A DNA stretch of 64,000 nt from positions 124,001-188,000 of the forward strand of contig NZ_JBINJW010000002.1 of NCBI RefSeq assembly GCF_043951855.1. Direction: 5' to 3'. Each line of letters begins with the position of its first letter. The stretch's first letter is position 1. Both the position numbers and the translations under genes were made by a program. The DNA comes from Proteiniclasticum sp043951855. Lineage in GTDB: Bacteria; Bacillota; Clostridia; Clostridiales; Clostridiaceae. The notes beneath the pieces are model-generated. The model was not told where the DNA came from. It saw nothing but the letters and a program-made list of their open reading frames with translations, and made no database searches. Shown here piece by piece: positions 43,639 through 53,997 of this stretch.

Positions 43639-45072
43639 TTATGGCATTCTTGTACCTAGTAACTTTTGATGGAGATTAACAGCGTAAGTATCTGTCATTC
43701 CAGAAACATAATCTGTGACTAATTGCAATTTGTCATATAAATTTAATTGACTAAATTGTACTTTAGACTGTGATGTTTTGTCAAACGCTTGTACGTATCT
43801 AAAATTCTCAGAAATTAGATGAAATATTTTTTGCTCTTTACTCTTATATTTGGAACAGTCTTCTATTGATATAGTTGCATTAATAAATAAATCTAATAAA
43901 TCACTAATCACCCTATCACCTATTAATTCTAGACTAAGTATTTCATGATTGCAAAAAATATATTCTTTGGCGATTTTTTTGCAAGATTTTACGATATCCT
44001 TAGCTTTAGAATTTTCCAACAAAGACCCCTTATAATTTCCATTTATAATTGAGTCATATTTCGAAATAAATTCACTTTTAACTTCTTCAATAAAAATACC
44101 TTGTAGAACGATTTTTAAGTTCTGTAATTTAATCAAATCAATATCAGGCACTTCATTTTTTTCTGCCTCTCTAATGTTTCTATTTAATGCTTCTATTTTT
44201 TTAGGATTATACTTACTCAAAGAATCCTTTATCTCATAATATATAGTCTCCCACTTAATTGCTCCTTTTTTCATGGCATCTTCTAAATCTGTGGGTAAAT
44301 AAGCAATATCATCTGCAGCTTCAAGAATTAATGTTGCAGGATGTCTATGTGGTGATATTCCAACCATTTCTTTTATGCGATCAAATACTTCACTTTCAGA
44401 ATAGAAACAACCTAATTTACCTTTTTCTTTGCATTTATCATCACTAGAATACCAAGGATATTTTATTAATGTTGCCAGTGTACCAAGTGTTAGATTCATT
44501 CCTTCCCTATCATTCATAATTTGTAATTTTGTAAGTATTCTTATTCCTTGAGCATTTCCTTCAAAAAACAAAAAGTCATTCATTTGTTGCTCATTTAACG
44601 GAAGTTGGTCTGCACCATTTTTCTCCATATGCTTTTTGCATATGTCTTTATACTCTTGTGATTCAAACCAATTTTCAAACCATTTCCTTATAATTTCTTC
44701 ACCATAATGACCAAACGGTGGATTACCTAAATCATGCAGCAAGCATGCAGTTTCAACCATAGAAGCTATTTTTTTAATTTCCCACACATCACGTAATTAA
44801 TTATTATCTAACAGCCATTTACCTATCCCCCATGACAATGATCTACCTAAGGATGCTACTTCTAAAGAATGAGTTAATCTAGTTCGTGTAAAGTCGTTTT
44901 CTTGCATTGGAAATACTTGAGCTTTATCTTGTAATCGACGGACAGATGAAGAATAGACTATTCTAGAATAATCCTTATCGAACTCGTTATGATAATCTGT
45001 TGCACTTTTTGAATTAGATTTCCTAATTCTTTCCTCACATAAAAGTCTATCCCAAGTTAATCTACTATTCAT
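43639..45072 (-). pseudogene. dGTPase (Dgt family), interrupted by one in-frame TAA
   Basis: Two frames in the same phase, 44797-45072 and 43639-44787, together give about 477 residues of a deoxyguanosine triphosphate triphosphohydrolase. The first ends ...WLLDNN, then TAA (44797-44799), then LRDVWEIKKIAS continues without any shift. The HD site is split: TRLTHSLEVA is before the stop and CLLHDLGNPPFGHYG after it. A GTG shortly after the stop (44787) could restart but would lack the first histidine. One base change explains it; alternatives are a sequence error or stop read-through. Confidence 0.85.
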
Positions 45073-45262
45073 ACAATACCCCCAAAAATATTTTTATTAT
45101 ATATTATACCACTATTCAATCAAGAATATTCATCTGATAAAAATCATTTTTTGAATACAATATATTTATAATCGCATTGGATTACATAAATACTTGAAGT
45201 ATCTATTAAAAATCTAATCTTGCAAAAAAGACTTAACATTAACTATATAATCCTAATAAAAT

Positions 45263-45287
45263 AAGGAGCTATTTTTTATAGCCCCTT
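45263..45287 (-). terminator. terminator of the LPXTG protein gene
   Basis: AAGGGGCTAT, AAAAA loop, ATAGCTCCTT then ATTTTATT on the minus strand, 17 bp after the stop codon. Confidence 0.85.
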
Positions 45288-45304
45288 ATAGTTATTCTGT
45301 TCTG

Positions 45305-48300
45305 CTAAGCGGTTTTTCTTTTCTTCAGAAGCAGCAGTCCACCCAGTACCAGGATGAGCCCCTGCACTGTCCAGAAGCTGTAGTTCATGGATCCGGTCTT
45401 TGGAAGCTCAGGTTTTTCAGCCTCTGGTTCTTCCTCTTCCGGTTCTTCTTCCGGTTCCTCTGTTCCGCCGGTGTCTGGAAGCTCATTTGCTTCCGGTTCA
45501 TTGACGAATGTGAGTTCTATGACTGCTCCATCTTCATCAAGAAGCGCCATCTGTGGCGTTTCATCAAGAATGAAGCCTTCAGGAGCATTTACTTCCATGA
45601 CCTTATAGGTTCCTAGTGGAAGCATCACTTCTATCATTCCATTCTCATCTGAGATGCCTGTAAATACAAGTTCTCCTTCTTCATCGTAGATTTCAAACTC
45701 TGCCCCATCCAGTGGTTCATCAAAGTTATCCGTCTTCAGAATGGTAAGGGTTCCTCTAAGTTGTCTGTTATGAAGATCATAACTATCCACCGTAGTCTCA
45801 TATCCTTCCACTGGCAGTTCCTCTACACCATAGGTGTATGCTGCGCCAGTTTCATCGAATTCAGGCTGGTTTTCGAAGCTGTAGTTCCATGCTCCGCTTT
45901 CATCCGGCGTTACAAGCACTCTCTCCACTTCTTTCCCGTTCTGAAGGAGCAGCACGGTTATTTCTTCTGGTCTTCCAGAAAGATCGTCCCATGTTTTTTC
46001 TCCAGAGATCGTTATAGTTCCCACTCTGGTGTTCGTGAGATTATATCCGTCCACTGTGGAGATATAACCTTCCACTTCCAGTTCTTCGATGCTGTATGCG
46101 TAAGGCACGCCATTTTCATCAAACTCAGGCAGGTTACTGAACGTGTATGTCCAGTTTCCTTCTGTATCAGGCAGGACATCCATGGTCTTGAATTCTTCTC
46201 CATTCTGAAGAAGCACTACTGTTATGGATTCAGGTCTCATCTCTGTCTCCGGTTCATCCATCCAGGTCTTGGTTCCTGTTACATCTACAGTTCCTACTCT
46301 GGTATTGATCAGACTGTATCCGTCAATTGTGGAGACATAGCCTTCCACTTCCAGTTCTTCGATGCTGTATGCATATGGTACGCCGTTTCCATCAAACTCT
46401 GGCAGTTCACTGAACGTATAGATCCAGTTTCCTAGTTCGTCAGCCATGACTTCCAGTGTCTTGTATTCTGCATCATTTTGAAGCAGTACTACAGTGATAG
46501 AATCAGGTCTCATCTCCGTCTCTGGTTCATCCAGCCAGCTCTTGGTTCCTATTACACTTGTGGTTCCGACTCTTGTATTGATCAGGTCGTACCCGTCTAC
46601 GGTGGAGGTATAACCTTCCACTTCCAGTTCGTCGATGCTGTATGCATAAGCCACGCCATATTCATCAAACTCTGGCAGCTCATTGAATGTGTAGGTCCAG
46701 TTTCCTTCTGTGTCAGCCATGACTTCCAGTGTCTTGTATTCTGCATCATTCTGAAGCAGTATTACAGTGATGGAATCAGGCCTCATCTCTGTCTCTGGTT
46801 CATCCATCCAGGTCTTGGTTCCTGTTACATCTACAGTTCCTACTCTGGTATTGATCAGATTGTATCCGTCAATTGTGGAGACATAGCCTTCCACTTCCAG
46901 TTCTTCTATGGTGTAGTCATATGGTACGCCGTTTTCATCAAACTCTGGCAGTTCAGTGAACGTATATACCCATTCCCCTAGTTCGTCAGCCATGACTTCC
47001 ACTGTATCGTACTCTACTCCATTCTGAAGCAGTACTACAGTGATAGAATCAGGTCTCATCTCCGTCTCTGGTTCATCCAGCCAGCTCTTGGTTCCTGCTA
47101 CATTTGTAGTTCCCACTCTTGTATTGATCAGGTCGTACCCATCTATGGTGGAGGTATAACCTTCCACTTCCAGTTCGTCGATGCTGTATGCGTATGGCAC
47201 GCCATATTCATCGAATTCTGGCAGTTCACTGAATGTGTAGGTCCAGTTACCTTCTGCATCTGCCATCACTTCCAGGGTCTTGTATTCTGCATCATTCTGA
47301 AGCAGTACCACAGTGATGGAATCAGGTCTTGCAGCTGTCTCTGGTTCGTCCATCCAGGTCTTGGTTCCAGATATGGTTCTGGTTCCAGTTCTGGTGTTTA
47401 TGAGATCATATCCGTCTACTGCGGAGGTATAACCATCCACTTCCAGTTCTTCTATGCTGTAAACATAAGGCATGCCATTATCATCAAACTCTGGCAGGTT
47501 GCCAAATGCATAGGTCCAGTTGTCTTCCGTATCTGGCATAACTTCCAGTGTCTTATACGCTGCTTCATTCTGAAGAAGTACCACCGTAATGGAAGCAGGT
47601 CTCATCTCTGTTTCAGGTTCATCTACCCATGTCTTGTTTCCTGATACGGAAGTCGTTCCGACTCTTGTATTGATCAGGTCATATCCATCTGCATTAGAGG
47701 TGTATCCTGCAACTTCCAGTTCTTCTATGCTGTATGCGTATGGTACACCTTCCTCGTCAAATTCAGGCAGCTCATTGAATGCATAGATCCAGTTTTCTTC
47801 CAGGTCCGGTTCTACGGTCATGGACTTATACTCTTCTCCATTTCGCAGCAATACTACAGTAATGGAATCTGGTCTCATTTCTGTTTCTGGCTCATCCAGC
47901 CAGGTTTTGGTTCCAGCTACGTTTATGGTTCCTACTCTGGTGTTGATGAGATCGTATCCGTCTACTGCAGTCTCATATCCTGCCACTTCCAGTTCATCGA
48001 TGGTGTACACATAAGGTACACCCTGCTTATCAAATTGTGGCAGTACACTGAATGCGTACATCCAGTTTCCTTCCGTATTGGGTGAAACCAGTGATGTGTC
48101 ATATTCTTCTCCATTCTGAAGAAGCACTACGGTGATGGTATCCGGTCTCATGGCTGTTTCAGGTTCGTCCAGCCAGGTCTTGGTTCCAGATATATCCACG
48201 GTTCCTACTCTTGTATTGATCAGGTCATATCCGTCTACTGCTGTCTCATAACCTTCGACTTCCAGTTCATCAATGCTGTACTCGAATGGAAATCCATTCT

Positions 48301-50356
48301 CGTCGAATTCTGGCAGATTACTGAATATGTAGGTCCAGTTTCCTTCGGTGTCCGGCAGGACTTCCAGTGTCTTGTACTCTACTTCGTTCTGAAGAAGCAC
48401 TACACGAATGGAATCTGGCCTTGCTTCTGTTTCGGGTTCATCGAGCCAGGTCTTGTCTCCGGATACACTTACAGTTCCAGTTCTTGTATTCGTAAGATCA
48501 TACCCCTCTACTGTGGTGGCATAACCTTCCACTTCCAGTTCGTCGATGCTGTATTCGAATGGAACTCCATTCTCATCGAATTCCGGCAGAGTGCTGAATG
48601 TATAGGTCCAGTTTCCTTCTGTATCCGGCAGGACTTTCAGCGTCTTGTATTCTTCTCCATTCTGAAGAAGTACTACACTGATGGAATCAGGTCTTGCTGC
48701 TGTTTCTGGTTCGTCCAGCCAGGTTTTGGTTCCGGATACGCTTACTGTTCCGGTTCTGGTGTTCACCAGGTCATAACCGTCTGCAGTACTGACATAACCT
48801 TCCACATCAGCTTCATCGATGGTGTATGCATAGGAAGCACCGTTCTCATCGAACTTTGGCAGGTCACTGAAGGTATAGGTCCAGTTTCCTTCCATATCTG
48901 GCGCAACTTCCAGCGTCTTGTATTCTTCTTCGTTCTGAAGAAGCACTACAGTGATGGAATCTGGTCTTGCTTCGGTTTCGGGTTCGTCGATCCAGGTCTT
49001 GGTTCCTGTTATGTCTATGCTTTGTGTATTGATGATTTCATAGCCGTTGATGCTTGTGAAGTAGCCATCCACTTCTATTTCTTCTATTGTGAAGGAATAG
49101 GGATTTCCTGCTGCATCATACTCTTCCAGTGCATCGAATCTGAAGTTCCAGTCTCCTGATGCATCCGGCTCAACACGTATCACTTTGTAGAAACTATCAT
49201 TTCGTAATAGTACTACAGTGATGGATTCCGGTCTTGTGCTTGTCAATGGATCATCTCTCCAGGTCTTTGTACCTTCAATGGAGATGAGCCTCGTGTTGGT
49301 GGCTACAAAGCTGTTTAAGGATGTTTCCACTACAGAGCTCTTATATCCTTCAACGGTTTCTTCTTCCACCATATAATCGATGATTCCATATTCGTCATCA
49401 TATTTATACTGGTCTTTAAACGTATAGTTCCATGATCCGTTTTCATCCGGATAGACATCGACACTTCTCACGTCTACTCTTTGTTCCAGTTCGTTCAGAT
49501 AAAAGAGATTCAGTGTAATGAACTCAGGTCTTGACGAATCGTCTCCATCATTCCATTTCTTTTCCACATGAATATCCACTACAGGTCTTGTATAGGAATT
49601 GGTGATGGTGAAGTCGTATTGATGAAGATCTGCTTCAAAGGAATAGGCCTTGTTTACTGAGACTGTGTATCCTTCCTCCACAGTGGCTTCGTCTTCCACA
49701 ACTGTGTAATTATAAATACGTCCTAGACCATCTGAATAACCCAGATCCGTGATGGTGGCAGTGTTATTTACTGTATCAAAAACATAAGTTCCGATGGGAT
49801 CTGTAAGATCGGATCTATACAGAGAAGCTGTGACGGGATTCATGGGTCCGCCATTCCATTCTTTTGTGATGTCGATCTGAAGCTTTGGCACTGCAAAGCT
49901 GGTCAGCTCTCCTAGCACATGTCCTCCACCGCCTAAAGTGGCCTGGATGTCATGTGTGCTTCCGCTGCTTACAGAATCCGCTGGGAATCTGGCTACGGTA
50001 AGGAATGAATTGCTTTTAACAGGACTAAACACAGTGCTTCCTACTGTGATGGACTGTCCTTTGGCATACTGTCTCACATTGTCTCCAGCTGCATCGATTC
50101 CATCCATGCTGACTGTCAGGAGTTCTTTTGTACTCTCAATGAGAAGATATGCATAATCTCCATAGGTCCAGATTGCTCGAACAGTCGTCAGACTGTTTGT
50201 GGAGTCTGCTACATCCACATTTAAAATTATTGAACTCTCTGTATCCAGAGAATAATTCGGTCCTTCTTCTGCATTCACTTTAAGGGCAGACGGAGAAACT
50301 AGCAGTACCGATAAGAAAACGCTTAGAAACCACCGCATCATTTTTCCAATTTTCAT
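45305..50356 (-). CDS. giant LPXTG surface protein with tandem Cna-B-like repeats
   Basis: 1683 residues from the ATG at 50356 (a TTG at 50374 is less likely). Layout: signal peptide (1-30, ending near VNA), an N-terminal region of about 130 residues, two divergent Cna-B-type domains, 13 repeats of the G-T-K-T-W type, a SpaA-like domain (LTILKTDNFDEPLDGAEFEI), an acidic stretch with LPDTG, then LPKTGS, a hydrophobic helix and KKRKTA. Lysine in KTW and glutamate in the E-E-L/D-E-L part fit intramolecular isopeptide bonds. It should be sortase-anchored and act as an adhesin or stalk; no sortase or pilin partner is nearby. Confidence 0.95.
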   Translation of the reverse strand: MKIGKMMRWFLSVFLSVLLVSPSALKVNAEEGPNYSLDTESSIILNVDVADSTNSLTTVRAIWTYGDYAYLLIESTKELLTVSMDGIDAAGDNVRQYAKGQSITVGSTVFSPVKSNSFLTVARFPADSVSSGSTHDIQATLGGGGHVLGELTSFAVPKLQIDITKEWNGGPMNPVTASLYRSDLTDPIGTYVFDTVNNTATITDLGYSDGLGRIYNYTVVEDEATVEEGYTVSVNKAYSFEADLHQYDFTITNSYTRPVVDIHVEKKWNDGDDSSRPEFITLNLFYLNELEQRVDVRSVDVYPDENGSWNYTFKDQYKYDDEYGIIDYMVEEETVEGYKSSVVETSLNSFVATNTRLISIEGTKTWRDDPLTSTRPESITVVLLRNDSFYKVIRVEPDASGDWNFRFDALEEYDAAGNPYSFTIEEIEVDGYFTSINGYEIINTQSIDITGTKTWIDEPETEARPDSITVVLLQNEEEYKTLEVAPDMEGNWTYTFSDLPKFDENGASYAYTIDEADVEGYVSTADGYDLVNTRTGTVSVSGTKTWLDEPETAARPDSISVVLLQNGEEYKTLKVLPDTEGNWTYTFSTLPEFDENGVPFEYSIDELEVEGYATTVEGYDLTNTRTGTVSVSGDKTWLDEPETEARPDSIRVVLLQNEVEYKTLEVLPDTEGNWTYIFSNLPEFDENGFPFEYSIDELEVEGYETAVDGYDLINTRVGTVDISGTKTWLDEPETAMRPDTITVVLLQNGEEYDTSLVSPNTEGNWMYAFSVLPQFDKQGVPYVYTIDELEVAGYETAVDGYDLINTRVGTINVAGTKTWLDEPETEMRPDSITVVLLRNGEEYKSMTVEPDLEENWIYAFNELPEFDEEGVPYAYSIEELEVAGYTSNADGYDLINTRVGTTSVSGNKTWVDEPETEMRPASITVVLLQNEAAYKTLEVMPDTEDNWTYAFGNLPEFDDNGMPYVYSIEELEVDGYTSAVDGYDLINTRTGTRTISGTKTWMDEPETAARPDSITVVLLQNDAEYKTLEVMADAEGNWTYTFSELPEFDEYGVPYAYSIDELEVEGYTSTIDGYDLINTRVGTTNVAGTKSWLDEPETEMRPDSITVVLLQNGVEYDTVEVMADELGEWVYTFTELPEFDENGVPYDYTIEELEVEGYVSTIDGYNLINTRVGTVDVTGTKTWMDEPETEMRPDSITVILLQNDAEYKTLEVMADTEGNWTYTFNELPEFDEYGVAYAYSIDELEVEGYTSTVDGYDLINTRVGTTSVIGTKSWLDEPETEMRPDSITVVLLQNDAEYKTLEVMADELGNWIYTFSELPEFDGNGVPYAYSIEELEVEGYVSTIDGYSLINTRVGTVDVTGTKTWMDEPETEMRPESITVVLLQNGEEFKTMDVLPDTEGNWTYTFSNLPEFDENGVPYAYSIEELEVEGYISTVDGYNLTNTRVGTITISGEKTWDDLSGRPEEITVLLLQNGKEVERVLVTPDESGAWNYSFENQPEFDETGAAYTYGVEELPVEGYETTVDSYDLHNRQLRGTLTILKTDNFDEPLDGAEFEIYDEEGELVFTGISDENGMIEVMLPLGTYKVMEVNAPEGFILDETPQMALLDEDGAVIELTFVNEPEANELPDTGGTEEPEEEPEEEEPEAEKPELPKTGSMNYSFWTVQGLILVLGGLLLLKKRKTA
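46013..49015 (-). repeat. eleven tandem 273-bp repeats coding for 91-residue Cna-B units
   Basis: Eleven consecutive units (G-T-K-T-W...N-T-R-x-G-T) have exactly the same length, checked by the unit starts at 49015 and 46012, which differ by 11 x 273. One divergent unit precedes and one follows. Units 47377-46832 and 46831-46286 are a two-unit block duplicated as a whole. Confidence 0.9.
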
Positions 50357-50885
50357 TAATAACCCACCTTCCAAATAATCATAAGTTCTATGTTCTACCT
50401 ACTTATTTTTCTTTATTCGGAATAAAGACACTCTAAAATATATTGCTTATTCTTTCCATTACTATTATTCTACTTTATCCGACATTATACATCAATAGTT
50501 TTTGAGTAATACACTAATTGTTAATAATTTCTTCGACATGTTCATGATAATACTTGTCGCAGAAAGTCATTTATCCGCTTTATTATTTGAAAAGTGATAT
50601 ATATTTATAACATCAGTATAATCATATAATAATTTACCGTGTCCAAACGCGTAGAATGCATAAAATATGTTTGAGCTTTGAATCACTGTATTATGATGTT
50701 CTGAGCCACTCTTCCGGCGATGCATACCGCGCTTCTTATTCCATAAGCCGAGTTATAGATCTCTTCAACCTGTTCAACTTGAAGTATACTGCGCGAGAAT
50801 TATACTTCAGCAGTATGCGATCTTCTATCGGATGTATATATCAGTAGAAGTGGGCATGAGATAATCTGTGAAGACAAAAAGAAAA
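50357..50885. other. non-coding stretch upstream of the LPXTG gene
   Basis: AT-rich for the first 280 bp, where the promoter of the LPXTG gene must lie though I cannot pick one confidently. From about 50640 composition rises and a 63-codon plus-strand frame exists (50656-50847) without ribosome binding site or recognisable family; it looks like sequence debris next to the IS66 scar. Confidence 0.5.
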
Positions 50886-50903
50886 GACGACCGTAAGGTC
50901 GCC
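50886..50903 (-). terminator. terminator after the IS66 remnant
   Basis: GGCGACC, TTAC loop, GGTCGTC with TTTTCTTTTTG on the minus strand. Confidence 0.75.
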
Positions 50904-50913
50904 GGAATGACTA

Positions 50914-51012
50914 TTATATTGAACATTGTTTCTTGGCCTGAGGATTCCAAGGGAGGAGCTTTTCAATTTGCTCTTCAGCTATTGATCCAGTATTACAACT
51001 GAGCTGTTTCTT
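50914..51012 (-). pseudogene. IS66-family transposase remnant (C-terminal end)
   Basis: A 32-codon frame ends in EQIEKLLPWNPQAKKQCSI, the typical tail of IS66 transposases (leucine-leucine-proline-tryptophan then a terminal cysteine). An in-frame TGA closes it upstream and no other part of the transposase is present. Confidence 0.65.
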
Positions 51013-51104
51013 TCAACTTGAGTGATATTGGCAGAATGCTTTATCCTTATGGTCTTTAAGTCCGTATTAGTAAGTTCATCCAGTGCATTCTGATTTTGAT
51101 TAAT

Positions 51105-53963
51105 CTACTCCTTAGCCAAAATCCCTGTAAGCTCATCTGCCAGAGATTCACTATAGACACGGATCATGGAATCATTCCCCTTTTTACCGGACAATAGATC
51201 AATCCCACCATACCAGAGTAGATCATGGTCCATCATTACAAATTTGAGATAGTTTTCTTTGTCATAACGTACTGTAATCCCATTCTCTTCCAGTTCATGA
51301 AGGTCTTCATACAATACTTTTCGATGCATCTCAGCATCATCTTCCAGCGGTCTGATGTTCAACGTCACTCGGATTCCTTCTTTATACTTTTCAAGAAGCA
51401 GCGCCTTCATCTCCTTCAATCTCTTCCCTGAAACATAGGTGCTGGAAATGAGAATGCTCGACTTCGCTCTTCTAATATCTTCCATCATTGGCTCTAAATA
51501 GCTTTCCTCATCAAATATACCTTCTTCAGGATTGTATGCTTCCTGAGTTTTTAATGCATACCCGAGTCCTTTATAGGCTGATACACGCTTCTGATACATT
51601 CTTTCAAGCACTGGAATATGTACATCCACATAGTCATAGATGAGTACTTCTTTCTTGTTCTCAGAATTTCGATGCAGTCTTCCGGAATACTGTGTTATGG
51701 TTCCCTTCCATGCGATGGGCATGGCCATGAATAGCGTATCAAGTCTAGGCACATCAAATCCCTCACCAATGAGCTTTCCTGTGGCGACGATTACTGCAGT
51801 GTCACCTTCGTCCATGGAAGCGATTCTCTCCAAGGCTTCTCTTCTATCTTTCGTCTTCATTCTTCCTGTAAGAACAATAGGACAGAGCCCTTTCTCTTCC
51901 ATCATTATCGAAAGTGCTTCTACGTGACTTGCACGCTCAGTCAGTACCAGTGGATGTCTTCCATGTTTCACCGCTTCCAGCAAGTCTTCTATGATAATCG
52001 TATTTCTACTCTCACTTTCACAGACTCTTTTATAGATTTCTGTGATGGACCACTCTTTCTGTTCTTTTCCCAATGGTAGTCTAATTGTTGTATATCTGGG
52101 CAGGATGAAATGATCAAAGGCTCTCTTTTCCGCTTCTTTTTTCGCATCAATTCTATAGCGTACCGGTCCCAGATGCATGAAGATCATGGGGTCATGACCA
52201 TCCTTCCGGATGGGTGTCGCTGTGAGACCATACACATACTTCGCATCTGCGGCAGCCAGAATCCTGCTGAAGTTTTTTGCTGAGATGTGGTGACACTCAT
52301 CTACTATAATCAGTCCGTACTCATGAAGGAGTGGCTTGACACTTTTATCCTTTTCAAACAGAGACTGCATCAACGCAATATCCACAATTCCATGCAGTGC
52401 GTTTTTTCCTCCTCCAAGCTGACCGATGACGGATTTCTTACCACTTCCTTTACCTGGAGTTCGCTCCAAGTCCACATGGATATCGAGAAAGTCTTCCAGC
52501 CTCTTCCTCCACTGATCAGCAAGTTCACGAGTATGGACAAGCACCAGGGCGGAGCATCTTTTTTCCGCTATGAGTCTTGCGCCCACTACTGTCTTACCGA
52601 ATCCGGTGGTTGCAGAAAGCACTCCATTCTCATGCTGTGACAGCGCCTCATACGCTTCTTCCTGCTGCGCCCTCAGCTGCCCCTTAAAAGATAGGGAAAT
52701 TTCCATTCCCTTCTTTCGTTCATCCCTTGCTTCATAGGGTATCTTTAAGGAGGTAAGCTTCTCCAGTAGGATTTCCTCTTTTCCCCGGGGAAGAGTGATA
52801 AAATCTTCATCTTCATCATAGACAATGGTCATTCTTGGTGTTCCGTATGTAGTCTGTCGCATAGCCTGCTTCTGCAGGAATTCAGGATTGGCATAGGACG
52901 CCAGTCCTCTGAGAAAATAAAGTGCTCGGGGCGAAAGTCCTTCTTTAGTGATCCTTATTCCGTTTCGTCTTTCTAGTGAAACGCATACGGGAAAATCATC
53001 CGGTTCAACCCCGATGCTCTTCTCTAGCCTTACACTCCCTTTCTCTTTTTCTTCTTTCACTGCCAAAGGAACCATTCTGCCGATCCTAATTAGGGTCTCT
53101 TTCGAAATCCTCTTCATCTGTGCCATATAAGCCCACTGGTCCGGAATCACTTCAAAATTCGCATCAAGAAACACAGCGTTCCCATTTTCTCTAGGCTCCT
53201 TCTGTAGTGGAAGTGCAATGAGATTGCCAAATCCTTCTTTCTGTAGAAAATCCTGGCTGGGAAAGAGACGGTCATAGGAGCTGAATTGAATGGTTCCACA
53301 TTCTTCCATGGCCATGGATAATATGGACATACCGAGTCTTCTGGCTGCTTTCGCCTTGACTTCTTCTTCAAAGAAAAACCAGATATGACATCCATTCCCT
53401 GAACGAGAACGTTCCAGATAGGAAGGCAGATTCAATCTATGCGTGACAGCGAGCACCGCCCTCGCATCTTCTTTCCAGGTCTCCTCATCAAAATCCATTG
53501 CAAGAAAGTAGCAGGTATCTCTCTGGGTCATCGGATAAATGCCTAATACATATTTTCCTCGAAGATGACCTTCGACTCTCTCCTCATCCAATGGTGCAAA
53601 TCTGCTGTGCATGCACGCTGCGCATTTCACTTTCGGCTTTCTGCAGATTCCGTCCTTGAAGTCGTTCAAGCAGTATGGAGAGTATCCGGATTGATTCTTC
53701 CACCTTTTTGCGCAGACATCCTCTCTGCCTCTGAACAGAGACTTGAAAAGATCGATTTTCTCCTTTGCGCTGCTGGTTCTGGAAATCAGTTCGCTGGAAT
53801 CGGAGGAGTCCGGTTCCAGCTTAAGTACCGTCTGAATCTGAAACTCCTGGCTTTCCTTCTGCTCTTCCAAGAAACGGGCTTTCAGCGCATGATTCTCTTC
53901 TTTGAGTCTTCTATTTTCCTCCTGGAGCTGCTCTACTCTTTCTTCGAGTGCCCTTCTATCCAT
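51105..53963 (-). CDS. TOTE-type primase-helicase with degenerate PLD domain
   Basis: 952 residues from the ATG at 53963 (GAGGGGG upstream). Order: coiled coil (1-40); cysteine-bearing region CRKPKVKCAAC (about 105); archaeo-eukaryotic primase-like domain with FLAMDFDEETW and GNGCHIWFFF (about 150-205); SF2 helicase with TGFGKTVVGARL, VDECHH, TATP and QYSGRLHR (about 445-800); PLD-like C-terminus. In the PLD motif the first histidine is replaced (YLKFVMMDHDLLWYGGID), so it is probably not a nuclease. Such primase-helicases are described as cores of predicted TOTE conflict systems. It lies 34 bp after the alpha-solenoid gene. Confidence 0.88.
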   Translation of the reverse strand: MDRRALEERVEQLQEENRRLKEENHALKARFLEEQKESQEFQIQTVLKLEPDSSDSSELISRTSSAKEKIDLFKSLFRGREDVCAKRWKNQSGYSPYCLNDFKDGICRKPKVKCAACMHSRFAPLDEERVEGHLRGKYVLGIYPMTQRDTCYFLAMDFDEETWKEDARAVLAVTHRLNLPSYLERSRSGNGCHIWFFFEEEVKAKAARRLGMSILSMAMEECGTIQFSSYDRLFPSQDFLQKEGFGNLIALPLQKEPRENGNAVFLDANFEVIPDQWAYMAQMKRISKETLIRIGRMVPLAVKEEKEKGSVRLEKSIGVEPDDFPVCVSLERRNGIRITKEGLSPRALYFLRGLASYANPEFLQKQAMRQTTYGTPRMTIVYDEDEDFITLPRGKEEILLEKLTSLKIPYEARDERKKGMEISLSFKGQLRAQQEEAYEALSQHENGVLSATTGFGKTVVGARLIAEKRCSALVLVHTRELADQWRKRLEDFLDIHVDLERTPGKGSGKKSVIGQLGGGKNALHGIVDIALMQSLFEKDKSVKPLLHEYGLIIVDECHHISAKNFSRILAAADAKYVYGLTATPIRKDGHDPMIFMHLGPVRYRIDAKKEAEKRAFDHFILPRYTTIRLPLGKEQKEWSITEIYKRVCESESRNTIIIEDLLEAVKHGRHPLVLTERASHVEALSIMMEEKGLCPIVLTGRMKTKDRREALERIASMDEGDTAVIVATGKLIGEGFDVPRLDTLFMAMPIAWKGTITQYSGRLHRNSENKKEVLIYDYVDVHIPVLERMYQKRVSAYKGLGYALKTQEAYNPEEGIFDEESYLEPMMEDIRRAKSSILISSTYVSGKRLKEMKALLLEKYKEGIRVTLNIRPLEDDAEMHRKVLYEDLHELEENGITVRYDKENYLKFVMMDHDLLWYGGIDLLSGKKGNDSMIRVYSESLADELTGILAKE

Positions 53964-53997
53964 TCCAAACCCCCTCAAACAGATTGTACTGGTTGTG

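Noticed and set aside
45305..50356. long frames on the plus strand opposite the LPXTG repeats
   Set aside because: They repeat with the same 273-bp period and are complementary shadows of the repeat-coding strand.
50656..50847. 63-codon plus-strand frame near the IS66 scar
   Set aside because: No ribosome binding site, no family resemblance and odd composition; treated as debris.
51016..51104. stop read-through extension of the primase-helicase
   Set aside because: The frame stays open for about 40 codons after the TAG but shows no domain character, and the protein is complete without it.
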